From Candidatus Manganitrophus sp. (lineage in GTDB: Bacteria; Nitrospirota; Nitrospiria; SBBL01; Manganitrophaceae), in NCBI GenBank assembly GCA_028865235.1, contig CP114561.1, positions 3,058,001 through 3,122,000 on the forward strand: a DNA stretch of 64,000 bases, given 5' to 3'. The stretch's first letter is position 1; each line of letters opens with the position of its first letter. A program made the position numbers and the translations under genes. The notes under the pieces are model-generated. The model was given only the letters and a program-made list of their open reading frames with translations. It was not told the origin of the DNA and did no database searches. Below, piece by piece: positions 54,266 through 64,000 of this stretch.

Positions 54266-57145
54266 TCATTTAAACGCCTCATCTCCCTCCGCCCCCGCGC
54301 GCGGCTTCCACTCCAGTGAATAATACTCGCCGCGGTCACGCCCCCACGGATCGAACGCGTTGACCACATTCGACAACTCCGGCGCCAGCTCCGGCGTGGC
54401 CCGCAGCAACACCCGTTTGAGCGGGGAGACCTCCACCAGATGGCCGTTGGGCGTTCCCTTCTCGATCACCTTGCCGTCCGGTCCGTTGTTCGTCACCCAC
54501 TCGACGCCGAGGTGGGTGTAGAACTCGGGGCGGAAGCTGGAGGTGAAGAAGCGATCGCTGAAGAGACGCCGGGAGGCGTTGAGGATGAAGACCTGGAATT
54601 GGGTCTCCGAGATCGCGAAGCCGTGCGGGCGGGCGAATTCCGAGAGCCAGCCGACGACGGTGTCGACATCTTCGATATTGTCCACCATGCTCCCGTCGGG
54701 ATGTCCGAGGCAGTCGGTGATCGGTGTGCCGTCGTCGTTGACCTGAGCGGAGGTGATGACCTTCGACGCATCGCAAATGTGCTGGCCGTAGACCTCGCGA
54801 AGGAGTCCCACCAGTCGTCTTTGTTCAACCGCTTCCGGCGAATCTTTCGGAAGGCGCGGATCGATGAAGTCGTCGAAGCGGGTCAACTGCTTCAAGCCGT
54901 ATTGCCGGCGGAACTCGTTGAAGCGGGGGACCCCCCGCTCGCGGTCGCGAATCAGATCAAGCGCCGGCACGTCGAGCGTGTTCGTCGCCGTCTGAAGGCG
55001 AGGCATCGGGAGATTCTGCAGAAACTGCGGCTGGTTCTGGAGGGTGAGGAGACCCAAGCGTTGCCGCCCCATCGAGAGGGCCCAGTTGGCGAGGCCGCGG
55101 CTCTCCATCGCCGCCGTTGCTTTCCCGCGGAAAGTTTCGATCACCGGAATCTTGTTTCGGATGACATTCGGATTTCCGGCCTCGCGGAATTCGATCAGGT
55201 CGGGGACGAGCGCATGCAACCGGTAGACGGTGACGAACTCCTCCGGGAAGTTGAAGGGGGAGCCGAAGTGGTTGATCCCGCCGTTGACATGGTCGGGGTT
55301 CGCGACATTCCAGATGTCGGTCTTCTCCGGATCGAACTTGGCGAGGATTGCGTCATCCGAATAGACCCGGCTTCCGAGACCGAAGATCCCCGGGCCGGAG
55401 GCGAAGACCGAATACCACTGTCCCGCTTTCCGGGCGTTTTCCGAGGCGCCGAAGTTGTCGATCACGATCTTCTCCAACGCCCGGGAGACGAGGTTGTCGC
55501 CGTGGATCAGCCCGCTCCAGTTGGAGTTCATTCCGAGGAAGAGCGGCTCATCATAGAGGAGCTGCGGGGTCCATTCGATCGTGTGGATCTTGGCGATCTC
55601 CGCCGAGACGACCAGCCGCGCCGCCTCGAAGAGCTCCTCGTCGGTGACTTCCTTGTTGCGGATCACCGCATCGGGCCGCGCGGGGTTGCGAAGGCCGGAG
55701 TCGGCCTCCGGCATCTCCGCCGCCTGCGTCCGGAAGGCATCGACGAAGAGGTTATGCTCGCGGGCGAAAAGGTTGTGGTAGAAGCTCATGCCGATCGACC
55801 AGTTGTCCGGAAAGGCGGTCGCTTCCTGGCCCGACCAGGCGGGATGAATCGGATCGCCGGGCGAAAACGGGGGAAGGTAGCCGTTCTTCTCGCCGGCCGC
55901 CTCCCGCTGCGGGATCGAAACCAACAAGAGCTTGGCCCGATCGGCCGGATCGCGCTTCACCCGGCGGCGCGACCTCTCGTCATAACCGTAGATCTGAGAA
56001 GCGTCCCACCAGGCGGTCACGTTGTTGCGTGTGGTTTTGTAGGCGCGTGTGGGGATCGTCTTTCCTTTGTGGGTGAAGGTTGCGGGATCGCTTTCGTCGG
56101 CGATGAGCGATTTTTCCATCCGATCGTCCGGCCGGCAGCCGAGCTTCGCAGCCTCTTCCGGTGTGAGCGGCTGCTCCACATTGGCTACCTTCTGCGTCGC
56201 GCAGCCGACGGCCATCATCTCCGGCCCGTTCTCTCCCTCTTCCAGGTGGGAGAACCAGTCGTGCGTCATGAACTGAATCCAGAACGCCGCCAGGACGTTG
56301 AAGAAGGGGGCCTTCTTGTAGTCGCAGTTCGCTTCGGGCGAGTCGCCGGGGAGTCCCTGCCCTTCTCGGCATTTCTCCGGCTGCGACTGCGGGCGGGTGA
56401 AAAGCTTCCGGCTGATCACCTGCGGATCGGGGGTGAGCAGCCCGAGACGATCGCCGTGGCGGTTCCGCGCGAGTTCGTCTTTGCCGAGGTCGGGGAAGGT
56501 CGCCTCGAATTGAACGTTTCGGGCGAACGGCATCTGTGTCGATCCCATCGCCGGGTTTTTGAGATCGTTGCAGATTCCGGTCAGCGTGCGATGTCGGATC
56601 AACTCTCCTCGGCAGAGCTGCGGGCCGTCCCCACCGACGATGGAAAAATTCGGATCGCTCTGCGGCAGACGCATTGTGTCCCAGACCTTCAATGCCGCAC
56701 CGGGAATGCCGTCGCGGCCCTGGACATAATCGGGATAGGTCCCGCTGTTGTCGAAGAGATTGAATTTGACCAGCTCCACCCGCTGATATTCCAGATCGAG
56801 GAGGGCGCCGTCGATCCCGCGGCCGTTCGGATCGAGATGCCGATTGGTCCTGTCGGAGCCGGGGACGCGGCTGTTCAGATCGCCGGTGGCCCAGTAGTTC
56901 GACCAATCGAGCCAGGGGGCGCTCCGGAAGGCGGCGGCTTTTTCTCCGCCGCGGCAGCGGGCGGTCGCTTCCTGGACCTTTCCGAGGAACCGATCGGTCC
57001 GCTCGCCCGCGACGGGACGGAACCCGCTCGCCGCCATCTTCGCGCAGCTGTCGAGATCGCGCTGCCCCTCCAGCCGTTTCTTCGCGCCGGCGCATCCGCC
57101 CATCACGATTAGGATCAACAATAATGCACAGACCGCTCTTCTCAT
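54266..57145 (-). CDS. large animal-type haem peroxidase lipoprotein
   Basis: About 959 residues from ATG 57,145, with AGGAGGGG upstream. Signal and lipobox MGGC anchor it. The domain of animal haem-dependent peroxidases is clear: NVTAWWDASQIYGYDERSRR, NWSIGMSFYHNLFAREHNLF (the proximal-side HNxFAREHN block), and VVSAEIAKIHTIEWTPQLLY; MTHDWF upstream carries the distal His. Bacterial members use H2O2 to oxidise halides or phenols extracellularly. Length is at the upper end of the family. Confidence 0.85.
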   Translation of the reverse strand: MRRAVCALLLILIVMGGCAGAKKRLEGQRDLDSCAKMAASGFRPVAGERTDRFLGKVQEATARCRGGEKAAAFRSAPWLDWSNYWATGDLNSRVPGSDRTNRHLDPNGRGIDGALLDLEYQRVELVKFNLFDNSGTYPDYVQGRDGIPGAALKVWDTMRLPQSDPNFSIVGGDGPQLCRGELIRHRTLTGICNDLKNPAMGSTQMPFARNVQFEATFPDLGKDELARNRHGDRLGLLTPDPQVISRKLFTRPQSQPEKCREGQGLPGDSPEANCDYKKAPFFNVLAAFWIQFMTHDWFSHLEEGENGPEMMAVGCATQKVANVEQPLTPEEAAKLGCRPDDRMEKSLIADESDPATFTHKGKTIPTRAYKTTRNNVTAWWDASQIYGYDERSRRRVKRDPADRAKLLLVSIPQREAAGEKNGYLPPFSPGDPIHPAWSGQEATAFPDNWSIGMSFYHNLFAREHNLFVDAFRTQAAEMPEADSGLRNPARPDAVIRNKEVTDEELFEAARLVVSAEIAKIHTIEWTPQLLYDEPLFLGMNSNWSGLIHGDNLVSRALEKIVIDNFGASENARKAGQWYSVFASGPGIFGLGSRVYSDDAILAKFDPEKTDIWNVANPDHVNGGINHFGSPFNFPEEFVTVYRLHALVPDLIEFREAGNPNVIRNKIPVIETFRGKATAAMESRGLANWALSMGRQRLGLLTLQNQPQFLQNLPMPRLQTATNTLDVPALDLIRDRERGVPRFNEFRRQYGLKQLTRFDDFIDPRLPKDSPEAVEQRRLVGLLREVYGQHICDASKVITSAQVNDDGTPITDCLGHPDGSMVDNIEDVDTVVGWLSEFARPHGFAISETQFQVFILNASRRLFSDRFFTSSFRPEFYTHLGVEWVTNNGPDGKVIEKGTPNGHLVEVSPLKRVLLRATPELAPELSNVVNAFDPWGRDRGEYYSLEWKPRAGAEGDEAFK

Positions 57146-57703
57146 TCTCCCCTCCTTGGTCGAAGCCGAGACGTCTCTTCCGTCTGCTTGTTCAATGCCG
57201 CCTGGTATATCACGCAATGAGATTCAATTCAATAAAAAACAGGGAGAGTCCCCGTGGGCTTGGGCGCGGGCCGATCCCTCCGGAATGTATGCCGGGCGGA
57301 GCGCTCGGCTCCGGAGGAATGCCAGGTGCCCCGAGAGGGTCCCTTGCTTCCCAAAGCCCACGGGGAGGGGATGCGGCAGCAGGTGGGTGGGAATCCCAAC
57401 GGCGAAGAGAACGCCGAAGGAACGGCTGCCGCAGGTTCTGTATTCATCTCTCATTGGGACTTTGCAACAGAGATGCCGCAGCGGCTTATCCGTTTCGAAC
57501 AGAGACTTTTCCCCGGAAAGTAAAGAGATTCTGAGAAGAGAGGGAGAGCGACCGCTTATTTCAAGAAGAGGCGGAGAGATCTTTCGGATACACTCGACTT
57601 AAAAAATACACCCGGTCGGATGAATCGGCTCTCGTGGGGGGAACCGATGTGTGCGTCCGTCCTTTGAAAGACAGGGGCGGACACACAGGTCCGCCCCTAC
57701 TGA
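57146..57703. other. intergenic region with REP hairpin, no gene
   Basis: About 560 bases. GC-rich low-complexity sequence with no supported ORF; a GGGGCGGAC hairpin is at 57,674-57,697. Confidence 0.5.
57674..57697. repeat. REP-like hairpin, GTAGGGGCG family
   Basis: GGGGCGGAC-ACACAG-GTCCGCCCC, a perfect 9-bp stem flanked by CTAC on the right; kin to 22,684 and 32,453. Confidence 0.75.
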
Positions 57704-58087
57704 TCAATTAATTCCTCGGACGACTTTCTTTTCGAAGGGAGATCCTTTTTTAGTACGGCCCTCTGCTCGGATGGTCACGCTTTGAGGCGGCGGGGCGGTC
57801 AGGGTGAAGGAGAGCTCAAGGACCTGTTCCCCTCCGGCCGGGAGGGTCCCCTGCCAGTGGGGATCGCCTGCCGTGAGCTTCAGACCCTTTGAGGCTTCGA
57901 CGGTCAGGTGGGTCAAATCGAGATCGGCCCGGCCGAGGAGGGTGACGGTGAGGACCCATCCTCCCCCTGGCGCCGGCACACCGTCAAACAAGATTTCCAG
58001 AGAGATCGGCTCCTCGGCGGAAGCGGAGGAGGGGAGGAAGAGAGTCAGCAGAACAAATCCGATGATGATGGCTCTCCGGAGGTTCAC
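57704..58087 (-). CDS. exported small Ig-like protein
   Basis: 127 residues from GTG 58,087, which gives a clean signal peptide (NLRRAIIIGFVLLTLFLPSSASA); ATG 58,135 would add 16 residues. The mature part is beta-rich (GGGWVLTVTLLGRADLDL, GEQVLELSFTLTAPPP), an Ig-like strand set. Unknown role. Confidence 0.6.
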   Translation of the reverse strand: MNLRRAIIIGFVLLTLFLPSSASAEEPISLEILFDGVPAPGGGWVLTVTLLGRADLDLTHLTVEASKGLKLTAGDPHWQGTLPAGGEQVLELSFTLTAPPPQSVTIRAEGRTKKGSPFEKKVVRGIN

Positions 58088-58176
58088 GGAGTTTTCTAGG
58101 TCGATTGTTCTTTCGCGTCGGGATGATCTGATCATAAATTATCCTCATTCCAATTTCCATTAAAAAAAAAGGCCGA

Positions 58177-59028
58177 TCAGTCGGAGAAGGGGAGGAGATT
58201 GAACTCAGTCCGCCGGAGGATCTCCCCCGCCTCGTTGGTGACGATCAACTCGTCGCCGTCCCAGGCGATCGCCTCGGCTTGACCAAAAAAGAAGAAGATA
58301 CTCCGGCGTTTGCCGGCGAGATAACGATCCCCGTCTTTCGGTTTTTCGAAGAGATGGATGGAATTGTAGGTGAGAACGGCGAGGCGAGATCCGTCGGGGG
58401 AGAGGTCCGCGGCGGTGACCGGGCCGTCGATCTCGGTTTTGCCGGCAAAGGAGACGGTCTGCTCGCGCTCCGGACGCGACAGGTCGAGCCGATAAAGGAA
58501 CGTCTCGTCGGCGCCCCGTTCTTTGGTGAGGATGTAAATGGCACCGTCGGCGAAGAAGCAGGCTTCGGCGTCGGGAGAGCGAAGGCCGGGGTAGCGGAAG
58601 GGGAAACGGGCGGCGACATTGACGGTTCGAACGCGCCTTGGATCGACCTCCGGCACCCGATAGACGACGAGATCGGTCCGGCGGTTTCGGTTGTTTCCGA
58701 TGTCGCAGAGATAGAGGAACCCGACATCATCGATCGCGATGTCCTCCCAGTCGACGTTCCGCGCGTTCAGAACTTCGACGGCGCCGATCGACCGGCCCTC
58801 TCGGGTGACGGCGAAGAGCCGCGGGCGGTCTCCCGAATCGTTATGCGTCCAGAAGACGCCGTCGAGACGACGGCTCTTCACCAAGCCGGACGATTCGCCG
58901 ATGGCGGGCTCTTCGAACCGGGCGTCGGGTGTCTCAAAGAGCTGGCGGCGCGGCCGATCGAAGCCGATCCGGCGAGGAGAACGAAGAGGGCAATGAACCG
59001 GACGGCGCGGAAAGCGAGGCGGTTCATC
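58177..59028 (-). CDS. exported beta-propeller protein (two frame breaks)
   Basis: From ATG 59,028: signal peptide (FIALFVLLAGSASIGRA), then two single-base breaks near 58,945 and 58,885, joined as QLFETPDARFEEPAIGESSGLVKSRRLDGVFW. The rest is a propeller: THNDSGDRPRLFAVTREG, CDIGNNRNRRTDLVVYRVPE, and ADLSPDGSRLAVLTYNSIH. The intact protein would be about 284 residues. Resembles PhoX/esterase-like propellers, but no catalytic residues were identified. Confidence 0.65.
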   Translation of the reverse strand, partial: DEPPRFPRRPVHCPLRSPRRIGFDRPRRQLFETPDARFEEPAIGESSGLVKSRRLDGVFWTHNDSGDRPRLFAVTREGRSIGAVEVLNARNVDWEDIAIDDVGFLYLCDIGNNRNRRTDLVVYRVPEVDPRRVRTVNVAARFPFRYPGLRSPDAEACFFADGAIYILTKERGADETFLYRLDLSRPEREQTVSFAGKTEIDGPVTAADLSPDGSRLAVLTYNSIHLFEKPKDGDRYLAGKRRSIFFFFGQAEAIAWDGDELIVTNEAGEILRRTEFNLLPFSD

Positions 59029-59030
59029 CT

Positions 59031-59354
59031 TTATTTCTTGAAGACCTTCCGAAACCCGCTCAGGAATCCCTTCGGTTCTTGGGCCTGGAGGAGAATTTCG
59101 AGCTCGCCGTTATCAAAGAAAACACCTGAGCAGTTGCTGCAGCGATCGATCTTGATCCCGAGATGCTCCACCTCCTGGAGGTCCGAGCCGCACTTGGGGC
59201 ACTTCATCCAGTGGGTGTTTTTTCGGGCCAGGGCCTCCTCCTCGGCCCGGCGGGATTCGCGCTCTTTCCGCATCTTTTCGATCAGCTCTTGGTTCTTCTT
59301 GAAAAAATATTCTTCTTCCTGGTTGTAACCTTGCTTTCTCATATCCAATTCCAT
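59031..59354 (-). CDS. zf-TFIIB-type zinc-ribbon protein
   Basis: 107 residues. A coiled helical N-terminus (EEEYFFKKNQELIEKMRKER) precedes MKCPKCGSDLQEVEHLGIKIDRCSNCSGVFFDNGEL, the typical transcription-factor zinc-finger family (zf-TFIIB), widespread with unknown role. It starts behind AGGAAGAGG. Confidence 0.85.
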   Translation of the reverse strand: MELDMRKQGYNQEEEYFFKKNQELIEKMRKERESRRAEEEALARKNTHWMKCPKCGSDLQEVEHLGIKIDRCSNCSGVFFDNGELEILLQAQEPKGFLSGFRKVFKK

Positions 59355-59535
59355 ATGCCTCTTCCTTTCTCTGCGAAGATCCGGAGTTAAACGGTTAGAG
59401 GGAAACGCCGGCCTGTTTGAAGCGCCGATCGGTTTTCGCTTGCTTCATCCCGGTGGGATGATAACCGAATCGAGGCCCGGAATTCAACGGGGGCCCGGCG
59501 CCGGAATGCCGAAGAGCGATTTGAAATTCTGCGGC

Positions 59536-60458
59536 TTAGGGCAATACGATCAGCCGCTGATGGTCTTGATCCCAGCGCCAGGCCGATTCGCTCCCATGAA
59601 GATGAACCCCCCGAGCCGGCGGTCGATCCCGTTCAGCCCGATTGAATCGGCGTCGCCGGCGAGGACGGCCCGGCCGCTGCCGGTGACCTCAAGCATCTGC
59701 TCCGTCATGAGGAGCGGCGAGGGGCCTGCGGTGAGCCGCTTGAGCGCGGCGTAGAAGATCAGGTCGGTCATCCAGAAGACCTTCTCGCGGTGATTGACTT
59801 CCCGGAAGATTCGATCGGGCCGGTTCTCCCGGAGGCGATCACCTCGAGCGCCCATTGCTCGGTCAGGTTCAATCCGTTCTTCCGTGAGGGAAACTCTTGG
59901 AGATGACGGAGCAGGGCGTCATGGAGGAAGGGGAGGGGGGGCGGTGCCGTCGCGAAGGAGCCGCTCGATCCCGGTTGGGTCGGGGGAGCAGAAAGCGCTC
60001 CAGGCGCGGCGGGCGAGATCGAGCTCCGCCGCAGTCACCTCGTGTTCGGTTCCGAAGAGCCGGGTTAATTCTTCGCCGCTTAAATGGCCGAGATGTTTTC
60101 CGATGCAGATTAAGAAGAGTTTCGTCTTGCCGAGTTTTTGCCGGGAGAACCAGTCGAGCAGGTAGATGAGATTGATCTGGCAGAAGAGGTCGTGCTCGAA
60201 CCAGAGGAGCACCCGGTCATGTTCGCGGAAGCGTTCAAGGTTTTGATCTTGTTCGGCGAGAAACGAGAGGGCTTTATCGAAAGGAAGGTAGCCGTTTTCC
60301 GCGGCGAACCGCGCGCGGAGTGTTCGCCATTCCTCCTGCGGCAGACCGGCCGGAGTCGGTCCCTGACAGAGCGCATCGGCCCACCGGATGAATTCGCCGG
60401 GAAGGCCCGCTTCCTTCAGTTTCGGGAGGATATCATCACCGGGCCGAATGTGAAGCAT
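59536..60458 (-). CDS. DUF1835-family protein (three frame breaks)
   Basis: MLHIRPGDDILPKLKEAGLPGEF, then WADALCQGPTP, the GD...W-D-x-L-x-GP core of DUF1835. The frame breaks at the G7 run (59,935-59,941), near 59,850, and at the C6 run (59,607-59,612); corrected it continues HDALLRHLQEFPS, LTEQWALEVIASG, LGGVHLHGSESAWRWD to TAA 59,536. About 300 residues, the normal family size. Function unknown. Confidence 0.75.
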
Positions 60459-60462
60459 CGGA

Positions 60463-63103
60463 TTATTCCGACGGCTGCTGAAGCGCTTCCGTCACCCTTC
60501 GAAGAAGATCGTCGGGGCGGTAGGGCTTCGGGAGGAAGAGGACGTTCGTGAAGTCGAAGGAGTGATCGGTCCGGTGGCCGCTCGACATGATGATCTTCAG
60601 CTTCGGGTCGATTTGACGAAGCTGACGGAGGACTTCTCCCCCCGATCGATGAGGCATCATCACATCGAGAATGACCAGGTCGATCGTTTCTTTCTTTTTG
60701 GAGAAGATCTCTATCACCTCCCTGCCGTCCCCCGCCGTCAGAACCTGATAACCTTTCTGCTCCAGAATCGCTCTCCCCAGATCGCGAATCGCCTCTTCGT
60801 CGTCCACGAAAAGGATCGTTTTTCCGCCCCCCATGGCCGGTTTTTCGGACGAGGGAGCAATCGATGAAATCGGGGCGGCCTGCTTTGTCCGAGGAAAATA
60901 AACCGAGAACCGGGTTCCTTCGTCTCTCGCGCTCTCCAATTCGATCCAGCCTTGATGCGCGGCGACGATTCCGTAGACCGCCGACAGTCCCAATCCGGTC
61001 CCCCGCCCGACCTTCTTGGTGGTAAAGAAGGGCTCGAAGATCCGGTGGCGAATCTCCTCATCGATTCCAATGCCGTTGTCGGAGATGGAGAGCCGGACAT
61101 GGTCTCCGCTTTTGGCGTTGGGGTGCGCTTGGCAATGCGCGTCATCGACGACCATATTTTCGACGCGAATCAGAATCCGCGGCTCCCAGTCGGGCGGCGC
61201 GGAAGCGTCCGCATTTTTTTCGATCTTCTCCAACAGGGCATCGCGCGCGTTGACGCAAAGATTCATCATCAGCTGGTTCATCTCCCCCGCATCGGCCAAT
61301 ACAGACCAAAGATCGGCCGCGACGTCGATCTCCATCCGGATCCGCCGGTCGATCGCCTGCCGGAGAAGACGCGCCACCTCATTGGCTTCCATCCCGAGAT
61401 TTTGCGGTCGCCGGTCGATCGGACTTCGCCTGCTGAATGAAAGGAGTTGTTTGGTGAGCGAGGCCGCCCGCCAGGCGGCCTGTTCGGCCGTATTTACGAG
61501 GCCGTGCAATTCGCCGCCGGGAGGAAGCTGATCGAGAACGAGATCGAGGCTTCCCGTAATCGCCGTCAGGAGATTGTTGAATTCGTGGGCGACCCCGCCG
61601 GTGAGCTGGCCGACCGCTTCCAGCTTATGGGCGTGCCGGAGCTGATCTTCCAGCTGTTTCCGTTCGGTGATGTCGTTTAAGGTGCCGAAGAGTCCGGTCA
61701 AAGCGCCCTTGGCGTCGCGGGCGGTTTGAAGATAGGCTTCGATCCACCGGACCCCTCCCTCCTTCGTCCGGTAGCGGGTCTCATACCGGGCCGACTCTTT
61801 TTGCCCGCCGTGAGCGAGCGAAGACGCTCCTCATTTTTTCGCTTGTCGGGAGGGTGAACGTATTTCCAGAAAGGGGCGCCGAGGCTGGCCTCGACCGAAA
61901 AGCCGGTCATCGTTTCCCAGGCGGGGTTGAGAAATTGAAAGCAGCCGTGGATGTCGGCCTGAAAGATGACCTCCTTTACATTTTCCACGACCGAACGGTA
62001 CTGCTCCTCCGATCGGCGCAGATTCCGATAGAGAATCAGGTTGTCGAGCGCGTCGGCGATTTTTCGGGAGAGGTCTTTGAAGAGCCGCTTCTCGTTCGGG
62101 CACCAGACGCGCGGATGGGAGCATTGGTGCAGACCGAGCATCCACGGTTTGCCGAGCTTGGGCCGAAGGGCGGTGGAGATATGGGACTGGATGGCGAATT
62201 CCTGCTGCCAAGGACGCTCTCCCGGGAATGGGTGGCCCGGTCCATAGGTCACCGGCTCCGTTTGTCCGAGCGAGGCTTGACAGATTTCCCGGATGACCGG
62301 ATCCCATGGTAGTTCTACATTTCTGGCGAATGCGCCGGGATATTCCGGAACGGTGCTCTCGACGGGGATGCGCCAGGTGGGGGCGTCCGGATCGCAGGGA
62401 TAAAAAGCCATGCGCGGTCCGCGTTGAAGATCTGGCGGATCCGCTCGATGACCCGGGTGATCATCTCTTCCACGTCGTTCGTCTGCTCGATGATTTCGGA
62501 GATCTGCTGCATCGCCGACATGTATGCCAATGTGGCCCGCCGGGTCTCCTCCAACCGCTTGCGCTCCAGGGCGGCGGAGATGATCTCTCCGACCATCTTC
62601 AAGAGGCGGATATCCGCTTCGGCCCACCTCTTTTCGGCGCGGATTGAGTCGAAGCCGATAAACCCGACCAAGGCGCCGCCGTAGGTGACCGGGACCGAAA
62701 GAACCGAGCGGACGCCGTCTTGCTCGAAAATCAATTTTTCGGCCGCGGCTTCGGGAGGGAGGTCGGAGATGCGGGGAATATGGATGCTCTCAAAATGGCG
62801 GAGTTGGTCCATCCACCAAGGAAAGATGTCGACCGAGAGTCCTTTGACATTGTCGATGATCGAGGCGATTCCTTCTGCGCACCACTCGTGGGTGTTCTCG
62901 ATCCTGGTCCCCTGATCGGTAAAAAGGTAGAGGTAGCTGCGGTCGTCACCGGCGAACTCGCCGATCGTTTTGAGGGCCCAGTTGATCCCGCGGTCGGTTT
63001 CTTCCGGGGGAAGGTTAATGAAGTAGGTGGAGATGGCCGTAATCTGTTTTTCAATACCGATTCGATGTTGAAGCGCCTCTTCTGGCTTGAATCGATCGGT
63101 CAT
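60463..63103 (-). CDS. GAF/PAS hybrid sensor histidine kinase with C-terminal receiver (two frame breaks)
   Basis: Starts at ATG 63,103. GAF domain ([20 protein letters not shown]), a second GAF-like segment, PAS ([21 protein letters not shown] and a [15 protein letters not shown] core), HisKA of the GHKL type ([20 protein letters not shown]), HATPase ([25 protein letters not shown]) and a receiver ([33 protein letters not shown]). Breaks opposite A5 at 62,402-62,406 and T5 at 61,798-61,802 each miss one base. Cytosolic sensor; the C-terminal receiver may modulate its own kinase. Confidence 0.8.
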
Positions 63104-63182
63104 TGAATGGCCCTTGCAGAGTTGTCTAAAAGAATGGCGCAATCATAACATGACTTTTTTGTTTGATCCACCCTGGATATAC

Positions 63183-64000
63183 CTACTGATATCTAAGCGC
63201 CTCGGCCGGATCGAGATTCGACGCCTTGAAGGCCGGGTAGAGGCCGAAGGTGATTCCGACCGCCATGGCGAAGAAGAAGCCGAGGAAGACGGCGCTCGGC
63301 AGGAGCACGGCGTTCCACCCGGTGATGGCGCGGCTGGCGAGCCAGCCGAAGCCGAGGCCGAGGCTGGCGCCGAGCAGAATTCCGATAATCCCTCCGATGA
63401 GGCTGATGGCGACCGACTCGATCAGAAACTGGGTCAAGATTGCCCGGCGGCTCGCACCGATCGCTTTGCGCAGTCCGATCTCGCCGGTCCGCTCCGTGAC
63501 CGTGACCAGCATGATGTTCATGATTCCGATCCCGCCGACCAGGAGCGAGAGGGCGGCGGTGCCGCCCAAGATCACACGAAAGGTAAAGATAATCAGCTCG
63601 GTGTTTCGGACCAGCTCGTCCTGGCTTCGAATCACGAAATCTTCGACCCCGTCGTGCCGCTGCAGGAGGATCGACTTGATCATCGTGTCGGTCTTCTTCA
63701 TGTTCCGCCGCTCGTCCACCTTTACGATGAACGAGTTGAGCTCATCGTTTCCTTTAAAGAGCTTCATCGCCGTCGTCGCCGGGATCAGGATCGTCTCGTC
63801 GTAATTGACCCCATGTAGGCTCCCCTTCTCCGCAAGGATGCCGACCACGATAAAGCGATGGTCGCCGATTTTGACGTCCTGGCCGAGCGGGTTGGCGCTC
63901 CCGAAGAGCTCTTTTACGATCTCGGTCCCGAGCACCGTCACCTTTTTGAATTCGGCGCTGTCCTCCGCGGCGAGGAACCGGCCCCGATCGACGTCGTAGT
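63183..64000 (-). CDS. macB: MacB-type ABC transporter permease, C-terminal part
   Basis: The visible 272 residues run off the window: DRGRFLAAEDSAEFKKVTVLGTEIV, then the MacB-PCD end, the FtsX-type core ALSLLVGGIGIMNIMLVTVTERTGEIGLRKAIGAS, and the last three helices to NLDPAEALRYQ. MacB-type permeases (with an ATPase) export macrolides, heat-stable toxins or lipoprotein cargo. N-terminus lies upstream beyond 64,000. Confidence 0.9.
   Translation of the reverse strand, partial: YDVDRGRFLAAEDSAEFKKVTVLGTEIVKELFGSANPLGQDVKIGDHRFIVVGILAEKGSLHGVNYDETILIPATTAMKLFKGNDELNSFIVKVDERRNMKKTDTMIKSILLQRHDGVEDFVIRSQDELVRNTELIIFTFRVILGGTAALSLLVGGIGIMNIMLVTVTERTGEIGLRKAIGASRRAILTQFLIESVAISLIGGIIGILLGASLGLGFGWLASRAITGWNAVLLPSAVFLGFFFAMAVGITFGLYPAFKASNLDPAEALRYQ

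Noticed and set aside
54440..57112. 890-residue open frame antisense to the haem peroxidase
   Set aside because: High-GC shadow frame with no domain or ribosome site; the opposite strand has a clear family.

Overview
The window looks like part of a Gram-negative environmental chromosome. Lipoproteins, exported outer-surface proteins, a di-haem cytochrome c peroxidase-like protein, CHASE/GAF/PAS histidine kinases and MacB- and ABC-2-type transporters all point that way. Positions from about 7,000 to 64,000 are GC-rich. The gene mix (SBBP repeats with a C-terminal sorting tail, a DUF5916 protein, many propeller and InlB-like repeat proteins) would fit Nitrospirota or a deltaproteobacterial-grade lineage. 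That placement is inference. No rRNA, tRNA, CRISPR array or replication origin was seen.

Region 1 (1-6,990) is AT-rich and unlike the rest. It is a run of about fifteen very small genes, mostly one-gene units encoding signal-peptide, lipoprotein or small multi-spanning membrane proteins. The units are separated by degenerate copies of a REP-like hairpin whose head reads GGGGTCAAGTCTGCT. Some REP copies carry the start of a RAYT (REP-associated tyrosine transposase) gene. Inverted REP copies lie at the end of a short exported open frame with an Rhs-like YD motif. At least one unit is a C-terminal fragment with the catalytic His and Cys of a Tlde1/DUF2778-type peptidoglycan toxin, overlapping by ATGA with a gene for a signal-peptide protein. 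I read the region as a decaying array of polymorphic-toxin tails and their (often orphan) immunity genes, spread or separated by RAYT/REP elements. A perfect terminator at 6,996-7,022 closes it. A smaller site with the same REP sits at about 51.3 kb beside a HEPN-like gene.

Region 2 (7,027-24,467) holds two membrane TPR proteins, an OsmC peroxiredoxin, a patatin lipase with a small membrane partner, an exported CBM9-like/DUF5916 protein, a beta-hydroxyacid dehydrogenase, a 1,639-residue lipoprotein with 15 InlB-like repeats, a three-gene ABC-2 exporter and a DUF2628 protein.

Region 3 (24,580-34,210) has an OmpR-family two-component pair between a UbiE-like methyltransferase and a CmoA-like plus ICMT-like gene pair. 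Matching 11-bp-spaced GTCA direct repeats precede both methyltransferase units. A CHASE-GAF-PAS kinase and a Na+/H+ antiporter with a rhodanese-like domain follow.

Region 4 (34,249-64,000) contains a di-haem peroxidase-like protein, an SBBP protein with a sorting tail, a glutathionyl-hydroquinone reductase, a globin, peptidoglycan-binding and glycine-rich secreted proteins, a metallo-beta-lactamase-fold protein, two paralogous lipoproteins, a cold-shock protein, zinc ribbons, a ParB-like protein, a large animal-type haem peroxidase, a hybrid GAF/PAS kinase and a partial MacB permease. Redox defence and envelope functions dominate.

Many otherwise normal genes are split by single-base frame breaks, and those I could place exactly mostly fall in homopolymer runs. 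They may be consensus errors, so split genes are annotated across the break.
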